The notes: generated from the letters alone by a model not told the origin. Shown: positions 1-6,363, numbered from the stretch's first letter. The stretch: 7,369 bases of DNA from JAHEJB01 sp041748175 (GCA_041748175.1 JBGTDU010000062.1:1-7369), one strand, 5' to 3'. A program made the numbers and translations.

Positions 1-122
1 GCGCCGGTTCACGATAGTGGCCGCCGTCTGTTTCGCGCGATGCCGCGCTGCGTCACGGATGCATCATCCTTTCACCGTGTCTCCGCTGTGGCTTCGTCAG
101 GGCGCCGGGCTTCCAGCGACAA

Positions 123-875
123 CTACGAATCTTGCGACGCCGGCTCGGCGAGAAGGTCTGCCTCCGAAGCCGCCTCCAAACGTGGTGAGGCGACGCGCTC
201 GTCCTTTTCAATGTCACCGTCGCGGAGATGGACAATGCGACGCGCATGCTGGGCGATGTCGTCCTCGTGCGTTACAACAAGAACCGTATTTCCGCGGCGA
301 TAAAGGAGCTCAAACAGACGCATGATTTCCTCGCTCGTCGTGGAATCGAGGTTGCCGGTGGGCTCGTCAGCGAGGAGGATCGCCGGGTTGTTGACCAGCG
401 CGCGCGCGACGGCCACGCGCTGGCGCTGCCCGCCCGAAAGTTCATTCGGCCGGTGATCCATCCGGTCGGCAAGCCCGACAGATTCGAGCGACTCCGATGC
501 GCGGCGCCGACGCTCTTTACTGCTGACGCCCGCGTAGATGAGCGGCAATTCCACGTTCTGCAAACAGTTCTGACGGGCAAGCAGATTGAACGTCTGGAAG
601 ACAAAGCCGATTTTCCGATTGCGTACTTCGGCGAGGTCGTTGTCCGAGAGCCCGCTCACATCGCTCCCGTCGAGCACGTAGCTCCCTTTCGTGGGCGTAT
701 CGAGACAGCCGATGATGTTCATGAGCGTACTCTTCCCCGAGCCGGATGGACCCATGATGGCTACATAGTCCCCGGCACCAACCTCCATTGAGAGCCCTCG
801 GAGTGCATGAACGAGTTGGGTACCCATCTGGTAGGTCTTCCAGACATCCTCGATCTGGATCATGGAGTTGCTCAT
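123..875 (-). CDS. ABC transporter ATP-binding protein (MacB/LolD type)
   Basis: This is the cytoplasmic ATPase of an ABC exporter or efflux pump; it should hydrolyse ATP to drive a partner permease. Over 250 residues from the chosen start all hallmarks are visible: Walker A GPSGSGKST (42-50), Q-loop Gln94, signature LSGGQ (146-150), Walker B ILLADE (166-171), D-loop NLD (175-177) and switch His203. Length and motifs fit the MacB/LolD/FtsE group. MacB itself has a fused membrane domain; here the ATPase stops after a charged tail of about 27 residues, so a separate permease is expected further left. The frame stays open to an ATG at 920, but those 15 extra residues are translated from a 7-bp repeat array and do not look like protein, so ATG 875 is preferred; ATG 863 is also possible. 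It is the third gene of the operon, 137 bases after the adaptor. The substrate cannot be told from sequence. Confidence 0.93.
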   Translation of the reverse strand: MSNSMIQIEDVWKTYQMGTQLVHALRGLSMEVGAGDYVAIMGPSGSGKSTLMNIIGCLDTPTKGSYVLDGSDVSGLSDNDLAEVRNRKIGFVFQTFNLLARQNCLQNVELPLIYAGVSSKERRRRASESLESVGLADRMDHRPNELSGGQRQRVAVARALVNNPAILLADEPTGNLDSTTSEEIMRLFELLYRRGNTVLVVTHEDDIAQHARRIVHLRDGDIEKDERVASPRLEAASEADLLAEPASQDS

Positions 876-878
876 GGA

Positions 879-955
879 AGGCTCTGGGTTGAGGGCCGTT
901 GGCTGTGGGCCGTACGTCATGGGTTGGATGTCGTCTGTGGTCGGTGTTCAGTGGT
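879..955 (-). repeat. Degenerate heptamer repeat array, ACNRCCN type
   Basis: Read on the minus strand from 955 down to 879 there are eleven consecutive 7-base units in unbroken register. Examples are ACCACTG (955-949), ACCACAG (941-935), ACGGCCC (913-907 and again 899-893) and TCAACCC (892-886). Units mutate gradually from an ACCACNG form to ACRGCCC and NCAACCC forms. The array ends three bases before the preferred start codon of the ATPase gene. It is non-coding in appearance and explains the spurious N-terminal extension up to ATG 920. Its function is unknown. Confidence 0.75.
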
Positions 956-971
956 CATGCGTTGCAATCCA

Positions 972-1020
972 CTGTCCTCACCCTTCCGTCCTCCGTCCTC
1001 TGTCCTCTGTAGTCACTCAC
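972..1020 (-). repeat. Degenerate heptamer repeat array, AGGACRG type
   Basis: Seven 7-base units run in register on the minus strand from 1020 to 972, with consensus AGGACRG: AGGACAG (1006-1000), AGGACGG (999-993 and 992-986), AGGACAG (978-972) and diverged neighbours. The array begins at the very end of the adaptor gene and overlaps its TGA stop (1015-1013). It is separated from the second array by 16 bases, with a register shift of two. In the RNA these units would present several AGGA-like, purine-rich motifs between adaptor and ATPase. Confidence 0.75.
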
Positions 1021-2491
1021 CACCTTCCTCATCGCTGCCAACTGCGTCTTCACGCTCCTCAACAGCGTCGCCATCTTCAAGCTCGGTACGTAGCATCCGG
1101 AAGGGACCGGTGATGACCTTTTCTGCACCAGAAAGACCCGATCGCACCTCAATATGCGTGTCGTCCTGGATCCCGGTTTCCACCTCCCGCATGACCGCTT
1201 TGCCTTCCTCAAGCACGAAGACGACTCGGCGCAGGTCTTCCTCCTCCGGGATGTTCTCTTCAACCGCAGTGTCGGCACCATCTTCTTCGTCATTGCCGCT
1301 TTCGCGTCGTGCACGGCGCTGTTCCTCTCGCCGTATCTCATTGAAGTCACGCACGGTGACCGCTTGCAAAGGCACTACGACCGCGTTCGGAATCGTGCGG
1401 GTAAAAATGTCTACGGTTCCACTCATGCCTGGCCGAAGCGTCGGCAGCGCGCCACCAGGAGTGATGGATTCTTCAGCCGGCAAAGCGGCGACCGACTGAA
1501 CGGCGTTTGTAACGGGCAAGGCGGTGCCGGATCCGAGAATGCGGACCTCAACAGGGAAGTTGGTGACCTGCTCCTGCGTGCCGAGACCCGACACGCGCGC
1601 GGAGTTCGCGATCTGTGTCACCGTGCCAGAAAGCGGAGTGTCGGTATACGCGTCGATCTCAATCCGGGCAGAATCGGCGAGTTCGATGTTCACCACATCG
1701 TTTTCGTTGACGTCTACTTCGAGCATCATCAGATCGAGCTCGGCAATCCGCATGATCTCGGTTCCGGCCATCTGAGCGGTTCCGACGACGCGCTCGCCCA
1801 ACTCGACGTTTAGCTGGCTCACGGTGCCGCTGATGGGGGCGTAGATGCTGGTTTTCCCGAGTTCCTGGCTGGCTTGTCGGAGTGTGGCGCGGGCACTCTG
1901 CACGCGGTAGTCGGCTGCGCGCTGATTCGCCACAGCGATGTTTCGTTGCGACTGCGCTGCGGTTATCGCGGCACGCGCAGCGTCCAGCTCTGCCGAACCA
2001 ACAGCGCCACGCTCAACGAGCTGCTCGGTCCGCCCAAGCTCCGTATTGAGGCGACTTATTTCTGCGTCAGTCAGCCCAACATCCGCGCGTGCCCGCTCCA
2101 CGTCTGCCTGCGCAGAAAGCACGCCTGCCTGCGCCTGCTCTCGCTGGGAAGCGTAAAAATCAGGCTGGACACGAATGAGCAGTTGGCCACGCTGAACAAA
2201 ATCCCCTTCCTCTACACCCAGAAAAACAATCTCGCCGGAGACATCCGAAGAGATGGCCACTTCCACTTCCGGGCGAACCTGGCCGGACGCCGTCACCGTC
2301 TGCGTAATGGCGCGGACTTGCGACTCGGCGATCTCTACCTCGATAGCATCCTCGCCGCCGCTAAACGCTCTGGAACCGATGGCAACGAGTATGATGAGCA
2401 CGACCACGCCGCCCAGCACCATCAGAAGCTTGCGCGTCGGGTTGGATGACGAGGAGGTGGATGACGAGGAGGTGGATTCTGCTTTCGCCAT
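1013..2491 (-). CDS. MacA/HlyD-family periplasmic adaptor subunit of efflux pump
   Basis: This is a membrane-fusion (adaptor) protein bridging the inner-membrane ABC transporter and the outer-membrane channel. The 492 residues show a Ser/Thr-rich cytoplasmic start (5-16), one membrane anchor (about 21-41), the first half of a lipoyl/barrel-sandwich domain (about 68-110, SSDVSGEIVFLGVEEGDFV), an alpha-helical coiled-coil hairpin (about 113-210), the second lipoyl half (about 214-250, IYAPISGTVSQLNVELGERV), then beta-barrel and membrane-proximal domains. The paired GxV/GE motifs of the lipoyl halves are typical of the RND/MacA adaptor superfamily. Unusual parts are a highly charged segment at 383-421, rich in Arg and then Glu/Asp, and an acidic C-terminal tail. 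The start ATG 2491 lies 42 bases after the channel gene and has no good Shine-Dalgarno sequence. It is the second gene of the operon. The family assignment is secure; the substrate is unknown. Confidence 0.93.
   Translation of the reverse strand: MAKAESTSSSSTSSSSNPTRKLLMVLGGVVVLIILVAIGSRAFSGGEDAIEVEIAESQVRAITQTVTASGQVRPEVEVAISSDVSGEIVFLGVEEGDFVQRGQLLIRVQPDFYASQREQAQAGVLSAQADVERARADVGLTDAEISRLNTELGRTEQLVERGAVGSAELDAARAAITAAQSQRNIAVANQRAADYRVQSARATLRQASQELGKTSIYAPISGTVSQLNVELGERVVGTAQMAGTEIMRIAELDLMMLEVDVNENDVVNIELADSARIEIDAYTDTPLSGTVTQIANSARVSGLGTQEQVTNFPVEVRILGSGTALPVTNAVQSVAALPAEESITPGGALPTLRPGMSGTVDIFTRTIPNAVVVPLQAVTVRDFNEIRREEQRRARRESGNDEEDGADTAVEENIPEEEDLRRVVFVLEEGKAVMREVETGIQDDTHIEVRSGLSGAEKVITGPFRMLRTELEDGDAVEEREDAVGSDEEGGE
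2444..2473. repeat. Perfect 15-bp tandem duplication in the adaptor gene
   Basis: Two identical 15-base copies (2444-2458 and 2459-2473) lie head to tail inside the adaptor gene, in frame. They encode the repeated Ser/Thr peptide near residues 6-16, before the membrane anchor. A slippage-type duplication is the simple explanation, and the cytoplasmic linker should tolerate length change. Confidence 0.8.
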
Positions 2492-2533
2492 GAGATTTAG
2501 TTTTCCTGAAACGACCTGGGGGAGGAATGCGGA

Positions 2534-3994
2534 TTAGTCGAGCAGCGCTGTATTCGGATCGAAGTTGCCTTGAGCGAACTCAATCAGCTTGCGGCTGAAC
2601 ACGAACTGATAAATAGCCTGAAGGCGGGATGCGAGGGCCTCGGCATACGCCGTTTGCGCTTGGGTTTGCGCGACCAACGTGCCTGTTCCAAGTTCGTACC
2701 GGTCGCGTTCAGCCCGGAGCGCGGCTTCCGCGGCCTCCACCTGGGCCGAAGCTGCGTCGAGCTGTTCTGCTGCGTTGCGGTAGTCGTTGACAGCCTGCCG
2801 AACCGCGACCGCGATGGCCTGCTTAACGCGTTCCAGCGCGACTTCCTGCTGGCGAACTTCCAGACGCGCTTGTTGAACCTGGCGGCTCGTCTGGTATCGA
2901 TCGAAGATGGGGATGGAAATGGAGAGACTAATATTGCCGGCCCGGTTGTCGGCGAACTGGGAGAAGATGGGTGTGTTCTCAAACTCAGGGTTTGTCGAGA
3001 TGGGTATCAGGAATGGTACGCCATCGAGCAGAACAGGCCGCCCGTCCTCGGTCGTCACGGGAAAGGAGACAGGGGACGTGTCAGGGTTTAGAAGGCGCTG
3101 TTGCAAACTGGAATATCCCGTTCCATATCCAGCGCTCAAATCTATAGAGGGCAGTCGCCCACTTCGCGCAACCGCAATTCCTGCCCGCGCCGCTTCAATA
3201 TTCCGCTCTTGTGCGCGGAGGTCGGCACGGCGCTCATAAGCTGTTCGAAGCAGAATATCGAGCGAGAGATCCTCCGCCACAAGAGATTCGTTGCTGAGGG
3301 CCGGGGCTACAAACTCGTACTCCCCAAACGGATCGAGGACGAGGTACTCAACCAGGCGGGTTTCGGAAAGACCGACGGCCTGTTCGGCTTGAAGCACCGC
3401 AGCGCGCGCCTGAGCCACGGCAGCACGTTGGCTAAAGAGATCGGCCTGTGCACGGACGCCCGCCTCAACGAGTGCTTCAATCTGGTCGAGTTGCGCCCCT
3501 TGCGCGGTAAGCGTCTGCTGTCGGATGCCGACGAATTCCTTGTCGAGCATCACCTGAAGAAAACGGCTCGCCACTTCAAAGGCCACTTGCTGGCGCGCGT
3601 ATTCAAACGAAAACGTGCTCGCCGAGCGCAGCAGGCGCGCCTGCTCAAGCGCTCGTCGGCCCCGAAAGCCGTTGAACAGGTTAACAGACCCACCGACGCT
3701 CAGGTTCAGCGATTCGCTTGTCTGAGAGTTCAGTTGACCCGTGGTCTGATCGAAGGAAAGGCCATACCGCTGCGTGGGCGAAATCGACGCGCTTACGAAT
3801 GGAAGCGGCAGTGCGTCAACCCTAGCCGACGACACATTCAACTCACTCGCTTCGTCACTCAGTTCGGCTTGCAGCAGATCCGGGTTCTCCGACAAGGCGA
3901 GGCGCATAGCCTCGTTGAACGTGATGGCCCGCTGAGCCCGAACCGGCGCGCCTATCGCAGCAACGATGAAAAAAACGGCCAGAAAACGCGACAT
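2534..3994 (-). CDS. TolC-family outer-membrane efflux channel protein
   Basis: This is an outer-membrane factor, expected to form a trimeric beta-barrel with a long periplasmic alpha-helical tunnel that docks onto the adaptor encoded next. The 486 residues start with a signal peptide (1-20, cleavage probably after APVRA). Two structural repeats follow, each with a beta-strand segment and long helices: strands near 98-110 (LNLSVGGSVNLFNGF) and 355-365 (ISLSISIPIF), each followed by a long Gln/Ala/Arg-rich helix. The segment RYELGTGTLVAQTQAQTAYA near 432-451 is typical of the family. Length matches the usual 430-490 residues. A loop of about 50 residues (300-350, rich in Pro, Asp and Thr) between two barrel strands is probably extracellular. 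It is the first gene of the operon. The start ATG 3994 is fixed by the signal peptide, with a pyrimidine-rich leader and no Shine-Dalgarno sequence. No convincing own promoter was seen; readthrough from the upstream tRNA is possible. Confidence 0.93.
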   Translation of the reverse strand: MSRFLAVFFIVAAIGAPVRAQRAITFNEAMRLALSENPDLLQAELSDEASELNVSSARVDALPLPFVSASISPTQRYGLSFDQTTGQLNSQTSESLNLSVGGSVNLFNGFRGRRALEQARLLRSASTFSFEYARQQVAFEVASRFLQVMLDKEFVGIRQQTLTAQGAQLDQIEALVEAGVRAQADLFSQRAAVAQARAAVLQAEQAVGLSETRLVEYLVLDPFGEYEFVAPALSNESLVAEDLSLDILLRTAYERRADLRAQERNIEAARAGIAVARSGRLPSIDLSAGYGTGYSSLQQRLLNPDTSPVSFPVTTEDGRPVLLDGVPFLIPISTNPEFENTPIFSQFADNRAGNISLSISIPIFDRYQTSRQVQQARLEVRQQEVALERVKQAIAVAVRQAVNDYRNAAEQLDAASAQVEAAEAALRAERDRYELGTGTLVAQTQAQTAYAEALASRLQAIYQFVFSRKLIEFAQGNFDPNTALLD

Positions 3995-4171
3995 GGGTGA
4001 GAGAGGTTGCGGGCGGCAGGCAGCGCCTTTTCACGGGGGCGTGCGGGGATTGTTACAAGCTGATTTCGTCCAGGCCAGGCTCGCCGATTGAGCCGCTATT
4101 CCGGCGCAAGCTTTCGAAATTCGGCGCTGAATGCATCCAGGCGGCTCTGCTCAACCGGAAATGACCGTGCA

Positions 4172-4204
4172 CGACGGCCAAGCCAAGATCGATTCGCGCC
4201 GTCG
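4172..4204 (-). other. Inverted repeat in the tRNA-Ser 3' trailer
   Basis: CGACGGC (4172-4178) pairs perfectly with GCCGTCG (4198-4204) across a 19-base loop, starting four bases beyond the tRNA 3' end. It has no U-tract, so it does not look like an intrinsic terminator. It may help trailer processing or be chance in GC-rich DNA. Confidence 0.25.
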
Positions 4205-4207
4205 GTG

Positions 4208-4292
4208 CGGAGGGGGAGGGATTCGAACCCTCGGTACCTTGCGGTACGTCGGTTTTCAAGACCGGTGCATTCAACCACTCTGCCACCCCTCC
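4208..4292 (-). tRNA. tRNA-Ser (anticodon UGA)
   Basis: On the minus strand a complete class II tRNA folds. It has acceptor GGAGGGG/CCCCTCC with discriminator G at 4208, D stem GCA/TGC around GAGTGGTTGAA, and anticodon loop CTTGAAA giving UGA, which reads UCA/UCG serine codons. The long variable arm GTACC-GCAA-GGTAC and the T arm GAGGG-TTCGAAT-CCCTC are characteristic of tRNA-Ser. The 85-base body equals the E. coli tRNA-Ser(UGA) length without CCA. The 3' CCA is not encoded (CAC follows), so it would be added by the CCA-adding enzyme. The outermost anticodon-stem pair is C27-A43, a mismatch. No intron or insertion is present. It lies between the coiled-coil gene and the efflux operon on the same strand. 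Confidence 0.96.
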
Positions 4293-4320
4293 GACACGCC
4301 GAACAGCTTTCGATGCCGGG

Positions 4321-4328
4321 CAAAGTTA
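4321..4328 (-). promoter_or_regulatory. Possible Bacteroidota-type -7 promoter element of the tRNA gene
   Basis: TAACTTTG on the minus strand (4328 to 4321) matches the TAnnTTTG -7 consensus known for the primary sigma factor of Bacteroidota. It ends 28 bases before the tRNA 5' end, which fits a short leader. No clear TTTG-type -33 element is present at the expected distance, so the call rests on one element. Confidence 0.35.
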
Positions 4329-4365
4329 CGTCGGACAGTTCACCAGCGTGGCATTCCCCGGTTTC

Positions 4366-4521
4366 TCACACGCGCAGAAGTGTGGCAAGTGCGTGCCGAT
4401 CTGCCTTCCCATCCCCGAGAGCCGCAACGTTCTCGTTGAACATCTTGCGAAGGTCGTCGGTGCGGGATTCGAGCGCCTCCTCAGCTCGCTTGGCCTCGTT
4501 CAGAACCTCGGCCGTAGCGCG
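4366..4521 (-). pseudogene. Out-of-frame C-terminal continuation of the coiled-coil protein
   Basis: In the -1 frame relative to the upstream gene, bases 4521 down to 4366 read about 51 more residues. They include ATAEVLNEAKRAEEALESR, then RKMFNENVAAL and DRHALATLLRV before a TGA. The composition (Glu, Ala, Lys, Arg heptads) continues the coiled coil, and DR.ALA.LL looks like the usual end of this kind of protein. Adding one C to the run at 4522-4524 on the plus strand (one G on the coding strand) would join both parts into a protein of about 223 residues reading ...NEGVGRATAEVLNEAK.... This may be a true mutation or a sequencing/assembly error. No ribosome-binding site suggests separate translation. 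Confidence 0.6.
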
Positions 4522-5036
4522 CCCACTCCTTCGTTGGCCGCTGTCTCAACCTCTTCTATGCGCTTTCCAAGTGAATCACGGTGCTGCCGTATCGAGGTAA
4601 CCAGCTCTTCGACAGACTCTGATCGGATATCGCGCTCGTGCGTTATGCGACGGCCCAGTGCATCCGCCACTTCCCTGAGATGTGCGTCGAGAGAATCCAG
4701 CCGCTCCTTAATCTCCTGTCTTAACGCTTCGGTGGCCACCTGGAATCGCCTTTCCAACAACGAGAAACGCTCTTCGTACGCACCCATCTCGCGCCCAAAG
4801 AGAATGTCCCGGATCTGTTCAATACTCGACCCTTCGCGAGGCAACGGCTCTCCGTCTGGGCCGATTCCGTCTTCCGCCGCGAGCATGTCTCCTGCGCCGG
4901 GCGCTCCGCCGCCGCCCGCGGAACTTTCAAGTTCGTTCTGCCCTTCAGGAAGCGCTTGTGTTCTTGTGGACTCAAGGGTTGAATCGGGGCGGGTAGGTGA
5001 AAAGGGAATCGACATATTCCTTCCAGGGTCAGTCAT
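4500..5036 (-). CDS. Acidic coiled-coil protein, probably frameshifted
   Basis: This is a 178-residue cytoplasmic protein of unknown function with no signal peptide or membrane segment. The N-terminal 70 residues are low complexity and probably disordered, rich in Pro, Gly, Ser and Glu with a GGGGAPGAG stretch. From residue 71 the SIEQIRDILFGREMGAYEERF motif leads into a long coiled coil (about 86-170) rich in Glu, Arg and Leu. I recall the IRDILFG...Y..RF start and a DR.ALA.LL end from conserved hypothetical coiled-coil proteins of several phyla, but cannot verify that here. The reading frame stops at 4500 after an atypical GALRPRF ending, while the expected coiled coil continues in the neighbouring frame to 4366, which points to a frameshift. 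The ATG at 5036 coincides with the predicted transcription start. ATG 5015 (MSIPFSP...), preceded by GGAAGG, may be the true start. It is divergent from the lipoprotein genes. Confidence 0.7.
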   Translation of the reverse strand: MTDPGRNMSIPFSPTRPDSTLESTRTQALPEGQNELESSAGGGGAPGAGDMLAAEDGIGPDGEPLPREGSSIEQIRDILFGREMGAYEERFSLLERRFQVATEALRQEIKERLDSLDAHLREVADALGRRITHERDIRSESVEELVTSIRQHRDSLGKRIEEVETAANEGVGALRPRF

Positions 5037-5044
5037 GCAAAGAA

Positions 5045-5073
5045 ATCATACGGCACGGGAAGTTTGGATGCAA
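5045..5073 (-). promoter_or_regulatory. Sigma70-like promoter of the coiled-coil gene
   Basis: On the minus strand TTGCAT (5073-5068) and TATGAT (5050-5045) are separated by exactly 17 bases; the -10 hexamer matches the consensus in five of six positions. Transcription would begin near 5036-5038. The mRNA would then either start at the ATG at 5036 (leaderless) or carry a leader of about 21 bases with GGAAGG before ATG 5015. Confidence 0.5.
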
Positions 5074-5122
5074 CGACTCCCGATGTTCCAAAAGGATGGC
5101 ACACTATCGGGACGAAATTGGA

Positions 5123-5159
5123 CAGATCTCCTCAGCGAGCCCGAAGGGCCTTCGATCTG
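5123..5159. promoter_or_regulatory. Nested palindrome in the divergent intergenic region
   Basis: CAGATC (5123-5128) and GATCTG (5154-5159) form outer arms. Inside lies a near-perfect dyad CGAAGG-G-CCTTCG (5142-5154) that overlaps the right arm by one base. The element sits between the divergent coiled-coil and lipoprotein genes, roughly 50 bases upstream of the coiled-coil promoter. It could be an operator or an RNA hairpin; there is no direct evidence for a binding protein. Confidence 0.3.
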
Positions 5160-5221
5160 CAAGAAACGTAAGCCTAACAGCAACACCGGGGCCTGGGTGC
5201 AATTCCTCGCCGGGCAAGTGC

Positions 5222-5251
5222 TTGCATCGCACACCCCGTTGTCTGTATTGT
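5222..5251 (+). promoter_or_regulatory. Weak candidate promoter of the first lipoprotein gene
   Basis: TTGCAT (5222-5227) and TATTGT (5246-5251) are 18 bases apart and lie 49 bases before ATG 5301. An alternative pair is TTGTCT (5239-5244) with TATCCA (5261-5266), spaced 16. Neither is strong. The rest of the 5037-5300 spacer holds no supported gene. Confidence 0.25.
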
Positions 5252-5300
5252 TCGTGTCAATATCCATCGATTGCATCCGTTTACATCCTTCCCTCTCTCC

Positions 5301-6353
5301 ATGAACGTTCGCTCTTTTTCACTTCTCCTGCCACTATTGCTCGCAGCCTGTGACCAGGCTTCGGTCACGTCGCCACCAGTTTTGGCTGGGGTGGACCACA
5401 CAGAAGCTGTCCCCCTAACCGACCTTGTTACGGAAAACGGCACGGACACGTACCTCGGCTTCCAGGGTGGGCTTTACTTCGGAACGAACGAGGTTCCGCC
5501 TGCACACTCCAGGTTTGGTATTCAAACGGGCAAAGGCGTCGATCCGCTCGACTCCCTTGGGAATTTTGATCCCAACGGATCCATTGTTCTCATGTCAATC
5601 GGGATGAGCAGTGCTACCAGAGAGTGGTGCCACCCGCACGATGGCGGCGAACCCGGTGGAAATGAGTGTGAGCCGCAGTCGTTCCAGGCGAAAGCGAACG
5701 CCGATCCGGCCGTGAATCCCCGCTTGGTTATCGTAAACGGGGCAAAGGACGGGCAGGTGCTGGAGAATTGGAATAGCCCCAACGATGCAAATTATGATCG
5801 TATGGAGGAGTTATTTCCGCTGTATGGCGTCACGCCGGCGCAAGTGCAGATCCTGTGGATCAAGGTGACTATGAGAAAAGAGCCGTCGCGGCCGTCTCTT
5901 CCCGATCCGAATGCCGATGCGTACGCCGAAGAAGAGCAAATCGGACTCGTGGTCAGAGCGGCGAAGGAGCGATACCCGAATCTCGAGCAGGTTTTCCTGA
6001 CCAGCCGCATTTACGGCGGCTATGCTCCGCTCACGTCCAACAGCCCCGAACCATACGCCTACGAAACGGGGTTCGGGACGAAGTGGGCAATCGAAGCGCA
6101 GATAACCCAGCGGGCAACGGGCGTTGTTGATTCTATCGCGGGAGATCTCTCGGGCAAGCCCATCCTCTTGTGGGGCCCGTATCTCTGGAGTTACGGCGAT
6201 CGACCACGAAACGACGGCCTGATCTGGCCGATAGACCACTTTCTTCCGCCGCAGAATCTTCATCCTAACAACGAGCTCGGTGTCGACCTCTTCTCAGACC
6301 ATCTGATGGCGTTCTTCAAGTCGAGCCGCTTTACGAAGTGGTTCAATGAGTAA
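5301..6353 (+). CDS. Lipoprotein with SGNH/sialate-O-acetylesterase-like motifs, copy 1
   Basis: This is a predicted envelope lipoprotein of 350 residues with a very short signal peptide and lipobox LAAC, giving lipidated Cys17. Asp follows at +2, which in E. coli would retain it in the inner membrane, though this rule need not hold here. I do not recognise a named family. The block order resembles SGNH hydrolases of the sialate-O-acetylesterase group: VLMSIGMSS (97-104, cf. GQSN, candidate Ser103), VIVNGAKDGQVLENW (143-157, cf. INCAWGG...W), ILWIKVT (184-190, cf. LWYQGE) and NLHPNNELG (319-327, cf. the DxxHP block, candidate His321). The Asp three residues before the His is Gln318 here. Cys110 and Cys123 could form a disulfide. 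The frame opens at ATG 5271, but 5301 begins the signal peptide directly and matches the paralogue. No Shine-Dalgarno sequence. It is the first of two tandem paralogues. The hydrolase role is an inference. Confidence 0.85.
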   Translation: MNVRSFSLLLPLLLAACDQASVTSPPVLAGVDHTEAVPLTDLVTENGTDTYLGFQGGLYFGTNEVPPAHSRFGIQTGKGVDPLDSLGNFDPNGSIVLMSIGMSSATREWCHPHDGGEPGGNECEPQSFQAKANADPAVNPRLVIVNGAKDGQVLENWNSPNDANYDRMEELFPLYGVTPAQVQILWIKVTMRKEPSRPSLPDPNADAYAEEEQIGLVVRAAKERYPNLEQVFLTSRIYGGYAPLTSNSPEPYAYETGFGTKWAIEAQITQRATGVVDSIAGDLSGKPILLWGPYLWSYGDRPRNDGLIWPIDHFLPPQNLHPNNELGVDLFSDHLMAFFKSSRFTKWFNE

Positions 6354-6363
6354 AGCGGGAATC

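Noticed and set aside
228..791. Plus-strand frame of 187 codons opposite the ABC ATPase
   Set aside because: The antisense shadow of strongly conserved Walker and signature motifs explains its openness.
876..920. N-terminal extension of the ATPase from ATG 920
   Set aside because: The added residues (TYGPQPTALNPEP) are simply the translated heptamer repeat; ABC ATPases of this group start close to the MIQIEDVWKTY motif.
879..1020. CRISPR array
   Set aside because: The periodicity is 7 bases with degenerate units and no spacers, which is not a CRISPR architecture.
3101..4000. Long plus-strand frame of 299 codons opposite the TolC gene
   Set aside because: It is antisense to a well-supported TolC protein, has no recognisable domains and is rich in Arg and Ser as expected from a complementary GC-rich strand.
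4096..4207. Minus-strand peptide ending ...VEQSRLDAFSAEFRKLAPE after the tRNA
   Set aside because: It looks protein-like, but its frame comes through the tRNA gene, there is no ATG after the tRNA, and it is too short to support; at most a gene remnant.
4208..4292. tRNA-Ser 3' end as an integration (att) site
   Set aside because: No integrase gene and no direct repeat of the tRNA 3' end were seen in the window.
4348..5304. Plus-strand frame of 318 codons across the coiled-coil gene and spacer
   Set aside because: It runs antisense through a gene and on through its promoter region, with a Ser/Arg/Pro-rich low-complexity product and no domain; it is a GC-rich shadow.
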